From contig JAZBRS010000029.1 in assembly GCA_037176725.1 (NCBI GenBank), positions 46,076,001-46,140,000 of the forward strand: a stretch of 64,000 bases of DNA. The letters are read 5' to 3'. Both the position numbers and the translations under genes were made by a program. The notes under the pieces were generated by a model. The model saw only the letters and a program-made list of their open reading frames with translations. It was not told the DNA's origin and did no database searches. This DNA comes from Posidonia oceanica (lineage: Eukaryota; Streptophyta; Magnoliopsida; Alismatales; Posidoniaceae). Positions 11,734-20,186 of the stretch are shown here, piece by piece. How positions within the stretch are numbered: position 1 is the first letter of the stretch; each line of letters begins with the position of its first letter.

Positions 11734-13634
11734 AGGCCGAGGGCTGCCGGTGCGCGCGCTGGAGATTTTTTGAATTCCTCCGGCGCGAGTACTGCAGCAG
11801 AAAAGAAGCGGATGCCGGCGAGACGACAGGCAATTAAAGCCTCCCGGAATCGGGGCTGAGAGATGAGAGAGCGGCGGACGCTGTTGCATGATCTGATGGA
11901 GAGCTTGAATTCAAAAAAGAAGGAGGGAATGGCAGCTGGCCGTGGGAAGGAAGCTGTGGAAAGAAGAAAGAAAAAAAACACAGAAGGAGGAGGAGGAAGA
12001 AGGGTTGCGTGGGCTGGACTGCTGCGGGCCGAGAAAAATAAAAAGTAAAAAAGAAGAAACGGGCCGGAGGGCCCAGTGAAGAAAGGGAAGAAAGAAAAAG
12101 AGAAGTAAGAGAGAAAGAGAGGGTGGAATGGGAAAATAAAATAGGTAAAAATAAACTAAAAATAAATAAAAATATTAGAAGAGTTGTGCTGCAGATTAGG
12201 ATCTTAATTAAGATTTTTAATGGTCATTTTGAGTTGATTAATGTGTTTTGGGCCTGATTAGGGTTTTAGGGTTTTGGTTTTACTTTTAATTAGTTTTCAC
12301 TTGTTTAAATGTTTGTTAATCCCTTTTTAAATTATTTTAAAAATTATATTTCTCTTGTTGGACACTTAGGATGTTAATTAGGATTTTTTAGGATTTAATT
12401 TCCCATTAATCAGGATGTTTTTTAGATTTTTAAGTTGTAGTCTTGTTAAGGTTTTTTTTTTTTTGTCTTAAGTCTTTTTAAGTTATGTCTTGATTTTTTA
12501 TTTATCGATTTTTCTTGAAGCTTTTAGTTGGATTTTTCTAGTTTGATAGGGTGTTTCTTAAGCCTTTCAGATGTGTTTTTCTTTCCCTTTTTTAATTAAG
12601 TTTTTAACTTGTTTCTCTTATGTTTATTAGGTTAAGTCTTTTGACTTCCTTAATTACTTGTTTTAGCATTTGATTTTTTTTAATTCTTGTTTTTGGGTTT
12701 GTTTTTAATTCTTCTGATGGGTTTTTACCTTTGGTGGGTTTTGATTTTATTTTAGTTTTTTCCTTGATTTTTCAGTGTTTTCTTTTGATTTGTTTTGCAT
12801 TTTTTAGTTTGCATGTTTGGTTTTTCCTTTAGCTTGCTTAAGTTAAGTTTAAGTTGTTGATTGCTTGTTTAACATTTTTTTTTTAATTGTTTTTCCTTAG
12901 GGTTCTGATTTGTTTCTTTTGTGTTTTGAGATTTTGTAGATTTTTATGGGTTTTTGTGGATTTTTGCAAAAGGGAGAAAAGGAAAAGAGAAGGAGGGAAG
13001 AAATGGAATAAAAAGGGAAATAAAAGGGGAAAAGATAGGTTGGGGGAAAACGATTTTTTAAAAAATTCAGAAAAGGTGTTAAAAATAAAGTAAAAATAGG
13101 GATAAAATAGAGGAGGGATAGAAGCACAGAGGGGGCCCACAGCCAGACCAGAAAAAGGATAAGAAAGGGATGAAAAGAGAGATGATAATCAGGAGAGAGA
13201 GAGGAGAGAGAAAATGATAATCCCGGAGAGAGAAAAGGATAATTTGGATGAAAGAGGGTCCTAAAGGTCTTGGAATGGGGTGAGAATTGGTAAGTGGGTA
13301 GTCTAGGGTTAGAAGTCTTGGTTCTGAAGTTTTGGTCTAGTTCTAAGGAGGTTTTGGAGGGGTTTCAAGGTGTAGAAAAAGGATAGTTTCACCTAAGTTT
13401 TCTAGGGTTTTTGGGAATGGGTTAGGCTTGGAAATTCCTAGGTCTTTGGGTAGGTTTGTTGAGTGGATAGTGGTGGGTTTTCCTATGAATTTTGGTTAGG
13501 TTTTGGGGTTGGGAAGGGGGGTAAAGGTTTAGGTCAAAATGGGCTGTTTTTGAAGGGCAGAGAGGAGGATTAGGGCTAGGGTTTGGTTGGGGTTTGATCC
13601 AGCAATCACCAAGAGGGCTCCAAGGGTCTAGGCC

Positions 13635-13726
13635 TGTCAAGATGGGGTGTCAACAGATGCCCCTCCCTGAGCGAGGGCAAGCGGAGCGCGGCCGCTGCTC
13701 AGGGTTGACAAGACACCCCATCTGAC
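13635..13726. repeat. Inverted repeat spanning the 3' LTR border and PPT
   Basis: GTCAAGATGGGGTGTCAAC (LTR terminus side, from 13635) is nearly complementary to GTTGACAAGACACCCC followed by ATCTGAC (from 13704). Inside it CCCTGAGC (13665-13672) pairs with GCTCAGGG (13697-13704). The polypurine tract is therefore held within a potential stem-loop joining internal region and LTR. Confidence 0.6.
13656..13675 (-). other. Polypurine tract of element 1
   Basis: The minus strand reads CAGGGAGGGGCATC directly before the LTR terminus TGTTGACACC. A G-rich purine run at this place is the primer for plus-strand DNA synthesis in LTR retrotransposons. It lies inside an inverted repeat that spans the LTR border (13635-13726). 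Confidence 0.75.
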
Positions 13727-14200
13727 CGGCGGGAGCAGCGGGTTGCTATGGGCATGAGCTACTTATTCGGCGGATGCACCGAAGATCATAGCCCGTTGCC
13801 GCAATGCAAGATGCCAGTGCAGATGGATGCTGTGCTGTGTGTGATATGCTAAATGCAATGCAAGAGTTAGTATAAAAGTTAGTGCAGCTGTAAGAAAAAT
13901 GCTGATGCTGTGCTAGTGATACTGATGATGCTAAAGTGATATGCAGTGCAAGCTAAGAAAGTGCTGAGATGATGCAGAAAAAATGATAAAAAGGCGCGAT
14001 GTGGTGCGAATGTCCGGCAAGGAGGCCAGACTTGCACGACAAAGCGAAGGAAGATAGGGTGCAGCTGGTCCCCACCCGAGGAGCAAGCTAGCGGGAAAGA
14101 AGGGTGCGAGGGGAGAGAGGCCAACTCTCCTATCGCAGAAAGGGGGTGCGTGACTTCGTCTTCCTGGGACAAGGTCACGCCGAAAAGGAGAAAAAAAAAT
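13727..14200 (-). other. 3' region of element 1, non-coding segment next to the PPT
   Basis: I see no gene. The segment has short GC-rich inverted motifs near 13735-13800, then a stretch rich in GATGCT and GTGAT motifs (13800-13990), then ordinary mixed sequence. Short open frames here do not resemble any family I know. Confidence 0.5.
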
Positions 14201-15120
14201 GATAAGGTGACGGGCTTATCGTCCGGATAGTTTACGGTCCTATCAACCGGGAGTGACAGTTTACGGTCCTGTCAACCGGAGCAGTTGTGAGTGATAGTTA
14301 CTGGATATCAGCCGTATAACATGGTTGTGGGTGATAGTTTAGGAGTATCAGCCTAACGACAGTTTACGGTCCTGTCAACCGGTGGATAGTTTACAGACCT
14401 ATCAACTGGAGGATAGTTTACAGACCTATCAACTGGAACCCACAAACCATGAGTGATAGTTACTGGATATCAGCCGTATAACGCAATGCCGGATAGTTTA
14501 CAGTCTATCATCTGGAACGACAGTTTACGGTCCTGTCAACCGGCAGATAGTTTACAGTCCTATCAACTGGTGGATAGTTTACAGTCCTATCAACTGGAAA
14601 CGGCATTGCGAGGGACAGTTACTGGATGTCAGCCGTATAACATCATTGCGCGTGGTAGTTTACAGTCCTACCAACTGGTGGATAGTTTACAGACCTATCA
14701 ACTGGAGCGACAGTTTACGGTCCTGTCAACCGGCGGATAGTTTACAGACCTATCAACTGGAAACGCGCAATGATGAGGGATAGTTACTGGATATCAGCCG
14801 TATAATGCAATTGCGGGTGATAGTTTAGGAGTATCAGCCTAACGACAGTTTACGGTCCTGTCAACCGGTGGATAGTTTACAGACCTATCAACTGGAGGAT
14901 AGTTTACAGACCTATCAACTGGAAACCGCAATTGCAAGGGACAGTTACTGGATGTCAGCCGTATAACGTAATTGCACGCGGTAGTTTACAGTCCTACCAA
15001 CTGGAGCGACAGTTTACGGTCCTGTCAACCGGTGGATAGTTTACAGACCTATCAACTGGAAAAGTGCAATTACGAGGGACAGTTACTGGATGTCAGCCGT
15101 ATAACACAACTGCGGGCCAA
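14201..15120. repeat. Hierarchical covarying palindrome array
   Basis: About 28 modules of roughly 25 bases each contain a short stem around a TTTA- or TTAC-type loop. The arms vary together: GATAG/CTATC, GACAG/CTGTC, GGTAG/CTACC, GATA/TATC, GACA/TGTC, GATAAG/CTTATC. Groups of three to four modules are enclosed by longer arms that differ in every group yet match each other: 14320-14332 with 14438-14451; 14482-14491 with 14601-14610; 14641-14653 with 14763-14775; 14806-14816 with 14926-14936; 14967-14977 with 15064-15074. Between groups lies a linker module with a GATA/TATC or GACA/TGTC stem followed by AGCCGTATAA. The array lies in the element's 3' region, between ORF3 and the 3' LTR. No coding function is suggested. 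Confidence 0.9.
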
Positions 15121-15360
15121 CCATGGATCGGCCAGAAGATAGTTTAGGTTATCAGCCTGAGAGTGATTGATTGTTGATAGTTTCGGATATCAGCCTAGCA
15201 CGAGTTTGTTTGATGATTGATAGTTTCGGATATCAGCCTAGCACGAGTTTGTTTGATGATTGATAGTTTCGGATATCAGCCTAGCACGAGTGATTGATTG
15301 ATTGATAAGAGGGGGCAAGATCATGATGAGAATGATAAGATATCGGACTTATCAGCCGGC
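15121..15360. repeat. Short tandem repeats continuing the palindrome array
   Basis: Three near-identical copies of a unit starting GATAGTTTCGGATATCAGCC follow one another from about 15175 to 15290. The last module (15334-15353) has the stem GATAAG/CTTATC. These resemble the modules of the preceding array but lack enclosing stems. Confidence 0.8.
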
Positions 15361-15880
15361 AAAGAGGGGATGAGGTAATGATGAGAAGTTAAGCTAAAGA
15401 GGGGGATGAGATTATGATGAGAAATTAAGCTAAAGAGGGAGATGAGATCATGATGTGAAATTAAGCTAAAGAGGGGGATGAGATCATGATGAGAAATTAA
15501 GCTAAAGAGGGAGATGAGATCATGATGAGAAATTAAGCTAAAGAGGGAGATGAGATCATGATGAGAAATTAAACTAAAGAGGGGGATGAGATCATGATGA
15601 GAAGCTAAGCTAAAGAGGGGGATGAGATCATGATGAGAAATTAAACTAAAGAGGGGGATGAGATCATGATGAGAAGCTAAGCTAAAGAGGGGGATGAGAT
15701 CATGATGAGAAATTAGGCTAAAGAGGGGGATGAGATCATGATGAGAAAATAAACTAAAGAGGGGGATGAGATCATGATGAGAAATTAAACTAGAGAGGGG
15801 GATGAGATCATGATGAGAAATTAAACTAAAGAGGGGGATGAGATCATGATGAGAAGTTAAGCTAAAGAGGGGGTGAGGGA
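15361..15880. repeat. 36-bp tandem repeat, about 14 copies
   Basis: The unit contains GATGAGATCATGATGAGAAA followed by an AATTAAGCTAAAGAGG-type segment, period 36. It contains the 8-base palindrome ATCATGAT. Since 36 is a multiple of three, the minus strand shows a repeated 12-residue open frame (SLISHHDLIPLF); I regard this as a by-product of the period, not a gene. Confidence 0.9.
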
Positions 15881-16045
15881 ATGATGAGAATGATAAGATA
15901 TCAGTCTTATCGGCCGGCAAAGAAGGGGCAAGGGAATGATGAGAATGATAAGATATCGGACTTATCGGCCGGCAAAGAAGGGGTAAGGGAATGATGAGAA
16001 TGATAAGATATCGGACTTATCGGCCGGCAAAGAAGGGGTAAGGTA
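15881..16045. repeat. About 55-bp tandem repeat, three copies
   Basis: Each unit has AATGATGAGAATGATAAG, then ATATC, a CTTATC arm and CGGCCGGCAAAGAAGG. Each contains the GATAAG/CTTATC stem also seen at 14201-14220 and 15334-15353, linking it to the palindrome array. Confidence 0.8.
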
Positions 16046-16063
16046 ATGATGAGAAGAAACCAT

Positions 16064-16090
16064 CCCTATGACGCTAGGAATGTCATAGGG
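16064..16090. repeat. Stem-loop with 9-bp perfect stem
   Basis: CCCTATGAC (16064-16072) pairs with GTCATAGGG (16082-16090) around a 9-base loop. It stands alone between two tandem arrays. Confidence 0.7.
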
Positions 16091-16132
16091 GGAAGGGGGA
16101 GAGAATGATACCTTGGGGCGATCTAAAAGATG

Positions 16133-16159
16133 CCCCTGGTGTCGGGATGACACCAGGGG
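16133..16159. repeat. Stem-loop with 11-bp perfect stem (left of a pair)
   Basis: CCCCTGGTGTC and GACACCAGGGG surround the 5-base loop GGGAT. A second copy at 16917-16943 differs in the stem by a compensated base pair. Confidence 0.8.
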
Positions 16160-16249
16160 TTGGCCAGCACGTCCATGGCATCGAAAGCGGAGAGTGATGA
16201 CAAGAGTGTCGTGCTTGTCAGACGAGCAGTTTGGGGTACCAGCCCGCAA

Positions 16250-16860
16250 GGGATTCAGCTGAGGGCGATCAGCTGGGGACTCAGCTGGGGATGATCGGCC
16301 GAGAAGAGTGTCAGGTTGACGGACCTTTCGCCGAGCAGTTTGGGGTGCCAGCCTGCAGAGATAATGATCCAGCTGGGGGCGACCAACTGGGGACTCGACT
16401 GGGGTGACCAGCCGAGAAGAGTGCCAGGTTGACGGACCTTTCGCCGAGCAGTTTGGGGTGCCAGCCCGCAAAGATCATGATCCAGCTGGGGGCGACCAAC
16501 TGGGACTCGACTGGGGTGACCAGCCGAGAAGAGTGCCAGGTTGACGGACCTTTCGCCGAGCAGTTTGGGGTGCCAGCCCGCAAAGATTATGATCCAGCTG
16601 GGGGCGACCAACTGGGGACTCGACTGGGGTGACCAGCCGAGAAGAGTGCCAGGTTGACGGACCTTTCGCCGAGCAGTTTGGGGTGCCAGCCCGCAAAGAT
16701 TATGATCCAGCTGGGGGCGACCAACTGGGGACTCGACTGGGGTGACCAGCCGAGAAGAGTGCCAGGTTGACGGACCTTTCGCCGAGCAGTTTGGGGTGCC
16801 AGCCCGCAGAAGACGATGATCCAGCTGGGGGCGACCAACTGGGGATGACCAGCCGAGAAG
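16250..16860. repeat. 113-bp tandem repeat, about five copies
   Basis: The string GGACCTTTCGCCGAGCAG recurs at 16321, 16434, 16546, 16659 and 16772, a period of 112-113. Units include CCAGCTGGGG, the palindrome GATCATGATC (in one unit) and the segment TTGACGGACCTTTCGCCG. The period is not a multiple of three, so the open frames on the minus strand shift frame between copies and are not credible genes. Confidence 0.9.
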
Positions 16861-16916
16861 AGGACTCAGCTGGGGATGATCAGCTGGGGATGATACCAAC
16901 GGGCGACCAAAAGATG

Positions 16917-16943
16917 CCCCTGGTATCAGGATGATACCAGGGG
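16917..16943. repeat. Stem-loop with 11-bp perfect stem (right of a pair)
   Basis: CCCCTGGTATC and GATACCAGGGG surround the loop AGGAT. Compared with 16133-16159 one base pair has changed on both arms (G to A, C to T), keeping the stem perfect. The two hairpins flank the 113-bp array. Confidence 0.8.
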
Positions 16944-17442
16944 ATGGTCGGTGCGCCCCCGACATCAGGATGCAAAGACAGATAAGCGAGCGGACAGATG
17001 ATAGGTTGACGGACCCATCGCCGAGCAGTTTGGGGTGCCAGCCCGCAAGGGACTCAGCTGAGGATGAACAGCTGAGGAGGATGCCAAGTTGACGGACCTT
17101 TCGCCGGGCAGTTTGGGGTGCCAGCCCGCAAGGGATAATGATCCAGCTGGGGATAACCAGCTGGGGATGCCGGACGGCGGAGCTTGGTGTCGTGGGCCTG
17201 CAGATGCTCTAGGCTCCGGATTGGGTGCTGAGGACTTCGCCGCGCTGGGATGTCTGCAAGCCTGATTAGAGGGCCCAAGATAATGATGGTGATGATATGC
17301 AATGTAGCAAAGAGTCTTGATGTGCAAGCAGAAAGCAGAAACAATTTTCATTGATATGACCTTGATAAGTACAATGCCTGCGGCAGGCCAGAAATGTACA
17401 GCACAATTTGGAAAGAAGACCACATGATGGTCGCACAAGGGC
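16944..17442 (-). other. 3' region of element 1 between the repeats and ORF3
   Basis: This contains diverged partial copies of the 113-bp unit (about 17000-17170), then non-repetitive sequence directly after the ORF3 stop. I see no gene. Confidence 0.6.
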
Positions 17443-18645
17443 CTAGTCAACCCGGGCCTTCTTTGGCTGCCTGGAGTCGGGGAACAGGGGGCCGCCTGGC
17501 GGGACTTCAGTGATTGGCCAGAGCTGTCGGACTTCAGCTTCATATTCAGGGGTGCACCCCACACCTCTCACAGCTGCAACGTCTGTAGATCGGACCCCAT
17601 GCTGCATCAGACTAGCAAGCTTCTTGGTTGGGGAAGTGGTGCTGAGAGAATAAGTCCGTAGAAGCTCGGGCGCTGTACTGTCGATGAAGGCGCCCTGCTG
17701 GAAGCCGAACTGGCGCATGACCCTGATTGGATGGTACTCTACGCCTGCTGTGAGGCCTGGAAGAATGATCAGCCGCGTGTCACGCGCGCTGAAGAAGACT
17801 GTGAAGGGCTCTGCTGCAGAGGGAATGATACGCCAGGTCACAGCGTCGTCAGTCAGTGCTGACAGCCTCTCGTACTCTTCTTTGACGCTCTTGTCTGCTC
17901 TGGTACGAACGCTGCTGCAGTATGCTTCGAAGGCGTGTACTTGAGGGCGCAAGAAGTCCATCTCTAAGTGCGCAGTCAGCCAGACTTGTATGAGTGCTCC
18001 GCAACCGTGGAAGTGGCGGCAGCGATGAGAAATGCGGTCCAGCCCTCGATAGGTCTCTGCCAAGACAACTGGTGCTAGATCTATGTGCTGGGTCACCACA
18101 GCTAGCGCAATTTCTGCAACCTCAATGGCCACCGTCAGTCGACCATGAGTGAAGATTAGTTCGCCTAGGAAGCGGATGACGAATCCTCGGAGCCACAGCT
18201 CATCTCCGAGGTCAGCACGCTTGTTCATGATATCCTCAAAGTGTGTAAGGCGAAGCATAGGCTCTAGTCCACTGGTGCAGATTAGCTTCTGTTGGCAGTC
18301 TTGAGTGGAGAGTCCAGTTAGTTGGTTCAGGACTCGGAGATATCCATCGCGCCTCATGAAAACAGGCGGCCCCATAATTTTTGAAAAGCCGCAGATCCGA
18401 CGCACCTCTTCCAGTGTAGGTGTCAGCTCAGTCTTGTTGAAGCGGAAGACATGATGCGCCGGCTTCCAGAATCTTGCGGCGGCACACAGAAGGTGGCGGC
18501 TTACTTCCACATCAGCAGCCTTCAGCAGTTTAGTTGGTATGCCCCACAGGCGCAGCTTTTCACAGTCTACTTGAGTGAGCCTGCCGATCCATTCTCGCAG
18601 GGTTTCTGAGCAATGTGCGGGAGTCAGCAGAGTAGGAAAACCCAT
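17443..18645 (-). CDS. ORF3: DUF7745-like (plant-mobile-domain-like) protein, 400 aa
   Basis: This is an uninterrupted ORF between pol and the 3' LTR, in the same orientation as gag-pol. I chose the ATG at 18645 (MGFPTLL) because the counterpart at 63004 starts there too and the counterpart has a stop in the upstream extension; an in-frame start at 18750 is possible. The protein has the look of plant transposon-associated DUF7745/plant-mobile-domain proteins: an N-terminal segment on an aromatic HHVFRFN-type motif, a middle with GDELWLRGF and FTHGRLTVAI, and a basic C-terminus (KKARVD). I see no catalytic motif, zinc finger or membrane segment. About 93% of the first 332 residues match the copy in element 3. 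The molecular role is unknown. Confidence 0.72.
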   Translation of the reverse strand: MGFPTLLTPAHCSETLREWIGRLTQVDCEKLRLWGIPTKLLKAADVEVSRHLLCAAARFWKPAHHVFRFNKTELTPTLEEVRRICGFSKIMGPPVFMRRDGYLRVLNQLTGLSTQDCQQKLICTSGLEPMLRLTHFEDIMNKRADLGDELWLRGFVIRFLGELIFTHGRLTVAIEVAEIALAVVTQHIDLAPVVLAETYRGLDRISHRCRHFHGCGALIQVWLTAHLEMDFLRPQVHAFEAYCSSVRTRADKSVKEEYERLSALTDDAVTWRIIPSAAEPFTVFFSARDTRLIILPGLTAGVEYHPIRVMRQFGFQQGAFIDSTAPELLRTYSLSTTSPTKKLASLMQHGVRSTDVAAVRGVGCTPEYEAEVRQLWPITEVPPGGPLFPDSRQPKKARVD

Positions 18646-20186
18646 TACACTTGATTGCAGAGGTAGAGGCTGATGGATGCAAAGCTTGAGTGTACCTGCT
18701 ATCAATAAACAGTCAGATCTCGCAGGCATATAATCTTTGATAGAAGACAAAGTCTGAAGCTGAAAAATGTAGTTTCATATGCATTTAGCAGTTGATAACG
18801 GAACATAGCAGTTAAGCACTGATAAGCAGGGGGGATTCTGTTGCAGTCTTGCGGACACGAGGGCGAGGGCTGGCAGAAGATCTGGACCAGCGCAGCTTGA
18901 GTGTCGCCGATGTGCCTCTGCTGGGGAGAAGTACTGTCTCAGGGCCTGAGCGTGTTGCAGAGCGGAGAGATCGGCGGAAGCGGAAAGGAAAGAAGGAAGA
19001 TGCATGAATGCAAGGTGCTAGTGATGTGCTTATGATGACAAGAATATTACTGGACGAATAAGTGTGCTTGAATGGATGGGTATGCTTGGATGGATGGGTA
19101 TGCTAGGGTGGATGGGTATGCTAGGGTGCCCTCAGCATACGGAGTGCTTTGGTGCCTGCTGCAGAGGAAGGGAGTGGCCCTTGACTCACAGGGCCCTACT
19201 CAGACTCTCGGCTTATTGGTGGCGCTCCGGAACAGGTTGTTGGCTTTATGCAGGTGGTGATGTGGTAAGGACAGGCTACTGGCTGCACTCTCAGGACCTA
19301 CACCTATCCTTTCAGCTCTCTTTTCTCTTGAAAGGTTTCTCCCTCATAGGTATGCAGTCTTTCTCTGCCCCTAGCTAGGAGAGGATATGTGTTTGCTCTT
19401 GGGAGGATGTGGTAGACCCCCTTTTCAGGCTTGACGTGCTGGGGATCTCTTAGTAAAGTATGGGGGATAACGGTGCCTGTGCTTTTTGGGCTACCTTTGC
19501 CTTTTTCCTCTTCTTTTTGTTGTTTTTTTTTTTTTTTTTTGCTTTTCTCCTTTTTTGTTTTTGTTTTTGTTGTATCTCTTTTTTTTGTTTGATTTTTCTC
19601 TCTTTTTTTCCAGGCTTTTGCTATCCCCATTTTGGTGGCAAAAGAAGGGTGCTTGACATGTAATGGATTCAGGTTTCGGGTCTGCTGTGCGATGGGTAGA
19701 AGGAGCAGGGTTAGACTGCACACCCCTATCTCTAGGGCCGGCTTCTGTCTTCGTCTTCTGTTCCTTGGAGGTGCCCAAACCTAGATGTCTATTCTCATTT
19801 TTTCTCAAGCTCACATCCTAACATTTTTTTCTCCCTCAGAGGTGTATGTCCTTGCGAGATTAGGCAGTTCGCCTGTCCTTGTTGGTGGTGGCTCCCTTAC
19901 TTGCTAAGACATCTAAGTAGTGCCTGGTGAGGCAGGGTGACTCTTTCCAGAGCAGGCAAGCACTTCCGGTTGTCATCACCGGGCGAAAGATGCAATGCTT
20001 GAGAGAATGACGATGATGATTTGAATAGGGATGCAAGAGTTGAAAGGATGACGATGATGATTTGAAACAGAGAGTTGCAAGAGTTGAAAGAATGACGATT
20101 ATGATTTGAAAGGAGATGAAGCAAGAAGGCGGGAATGAAAGTAGGTATAGGTGGGGGAAGGGCATCTACAACGGGGCCGCTTTCGG
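18646..20186 (-). other. Region between pol and ORF3 of element 1
   Basis: No gene is supported. It aligns with 61529-63003 of element 3. It contains three 18-base tandem units with GGATGGGTATGCT (19064-19125), a long T-rich tract on the plus strand (A-rich in the sense RNA; 19495-19615) and several direct repeats of a GACGATGATGATTTGAA-type segment (20000-20115). It may supply a subgenomic start or splice site for ORF3, but I see no clear signal. Confidence 0.55.
19495..19615 (-). repeat. Homopurine/homopyrimidine tract upstream of ORF3
   Basis: This is a run of T-rich sequence (A-rich on the sense strand). An equivalent A-rich tract lies at 62058-62170 in element 3, so the feature is shared but its exact sequence is not. 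Confidence 0.7.

Larger units (their letters stand above)
7847..13655 (-). mobile_element. 3' LTR of element 1 (LTR A), 5.8 kb
   Basis: The minus-strand termini are TGTTGACACC at 13655 and CGCTACA at 7847. It aligns end to end with LTR B; in the roughly 900 bases nearest the left end I count about ten differences, nearly all transitions. Along the minus strand it has an AT-rich 5' part (12130-13650) with a purine/pyrimidine-skewed tract at 12960-13100, a TATA-like box at 11726-11733, a GC-rich block (10480-11700), an AT-rich block with ATGCAA motifs (9480-10480), then 30-base repeats of the TTTTGCGTGCC type near 8500-8740. No gene is supported in it. Confidence 0.93.

Noticed and set aside
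14201..15120. CRISPR-like array of 25-base repeats with spacers
   Set aside because: Modules differ in stem sequence and spacing, spacers are themselves repeats, there are no cas genes, and the surroundings are a plant retrotransposon.
15321..15920. Repetitive 199-codon ORF on the minus strand
   Set aside because: It is a direct consequence of the 36-bp tandem period; no start context, no neighbours, no known relatives.
16255..16965. 236-codon ORF and overlapping ORFs on the minus strand
   Set aside because: They lie in the 113-bp repeat, whose period is not a multiple of three, so the same repeat is read in several frames.
18646..18750. N-terminal extension of ORF3 to 18750
   Set aside because: The counterpart in element 3 has a stop in this stretch, so the conserved protein begins at 18645.
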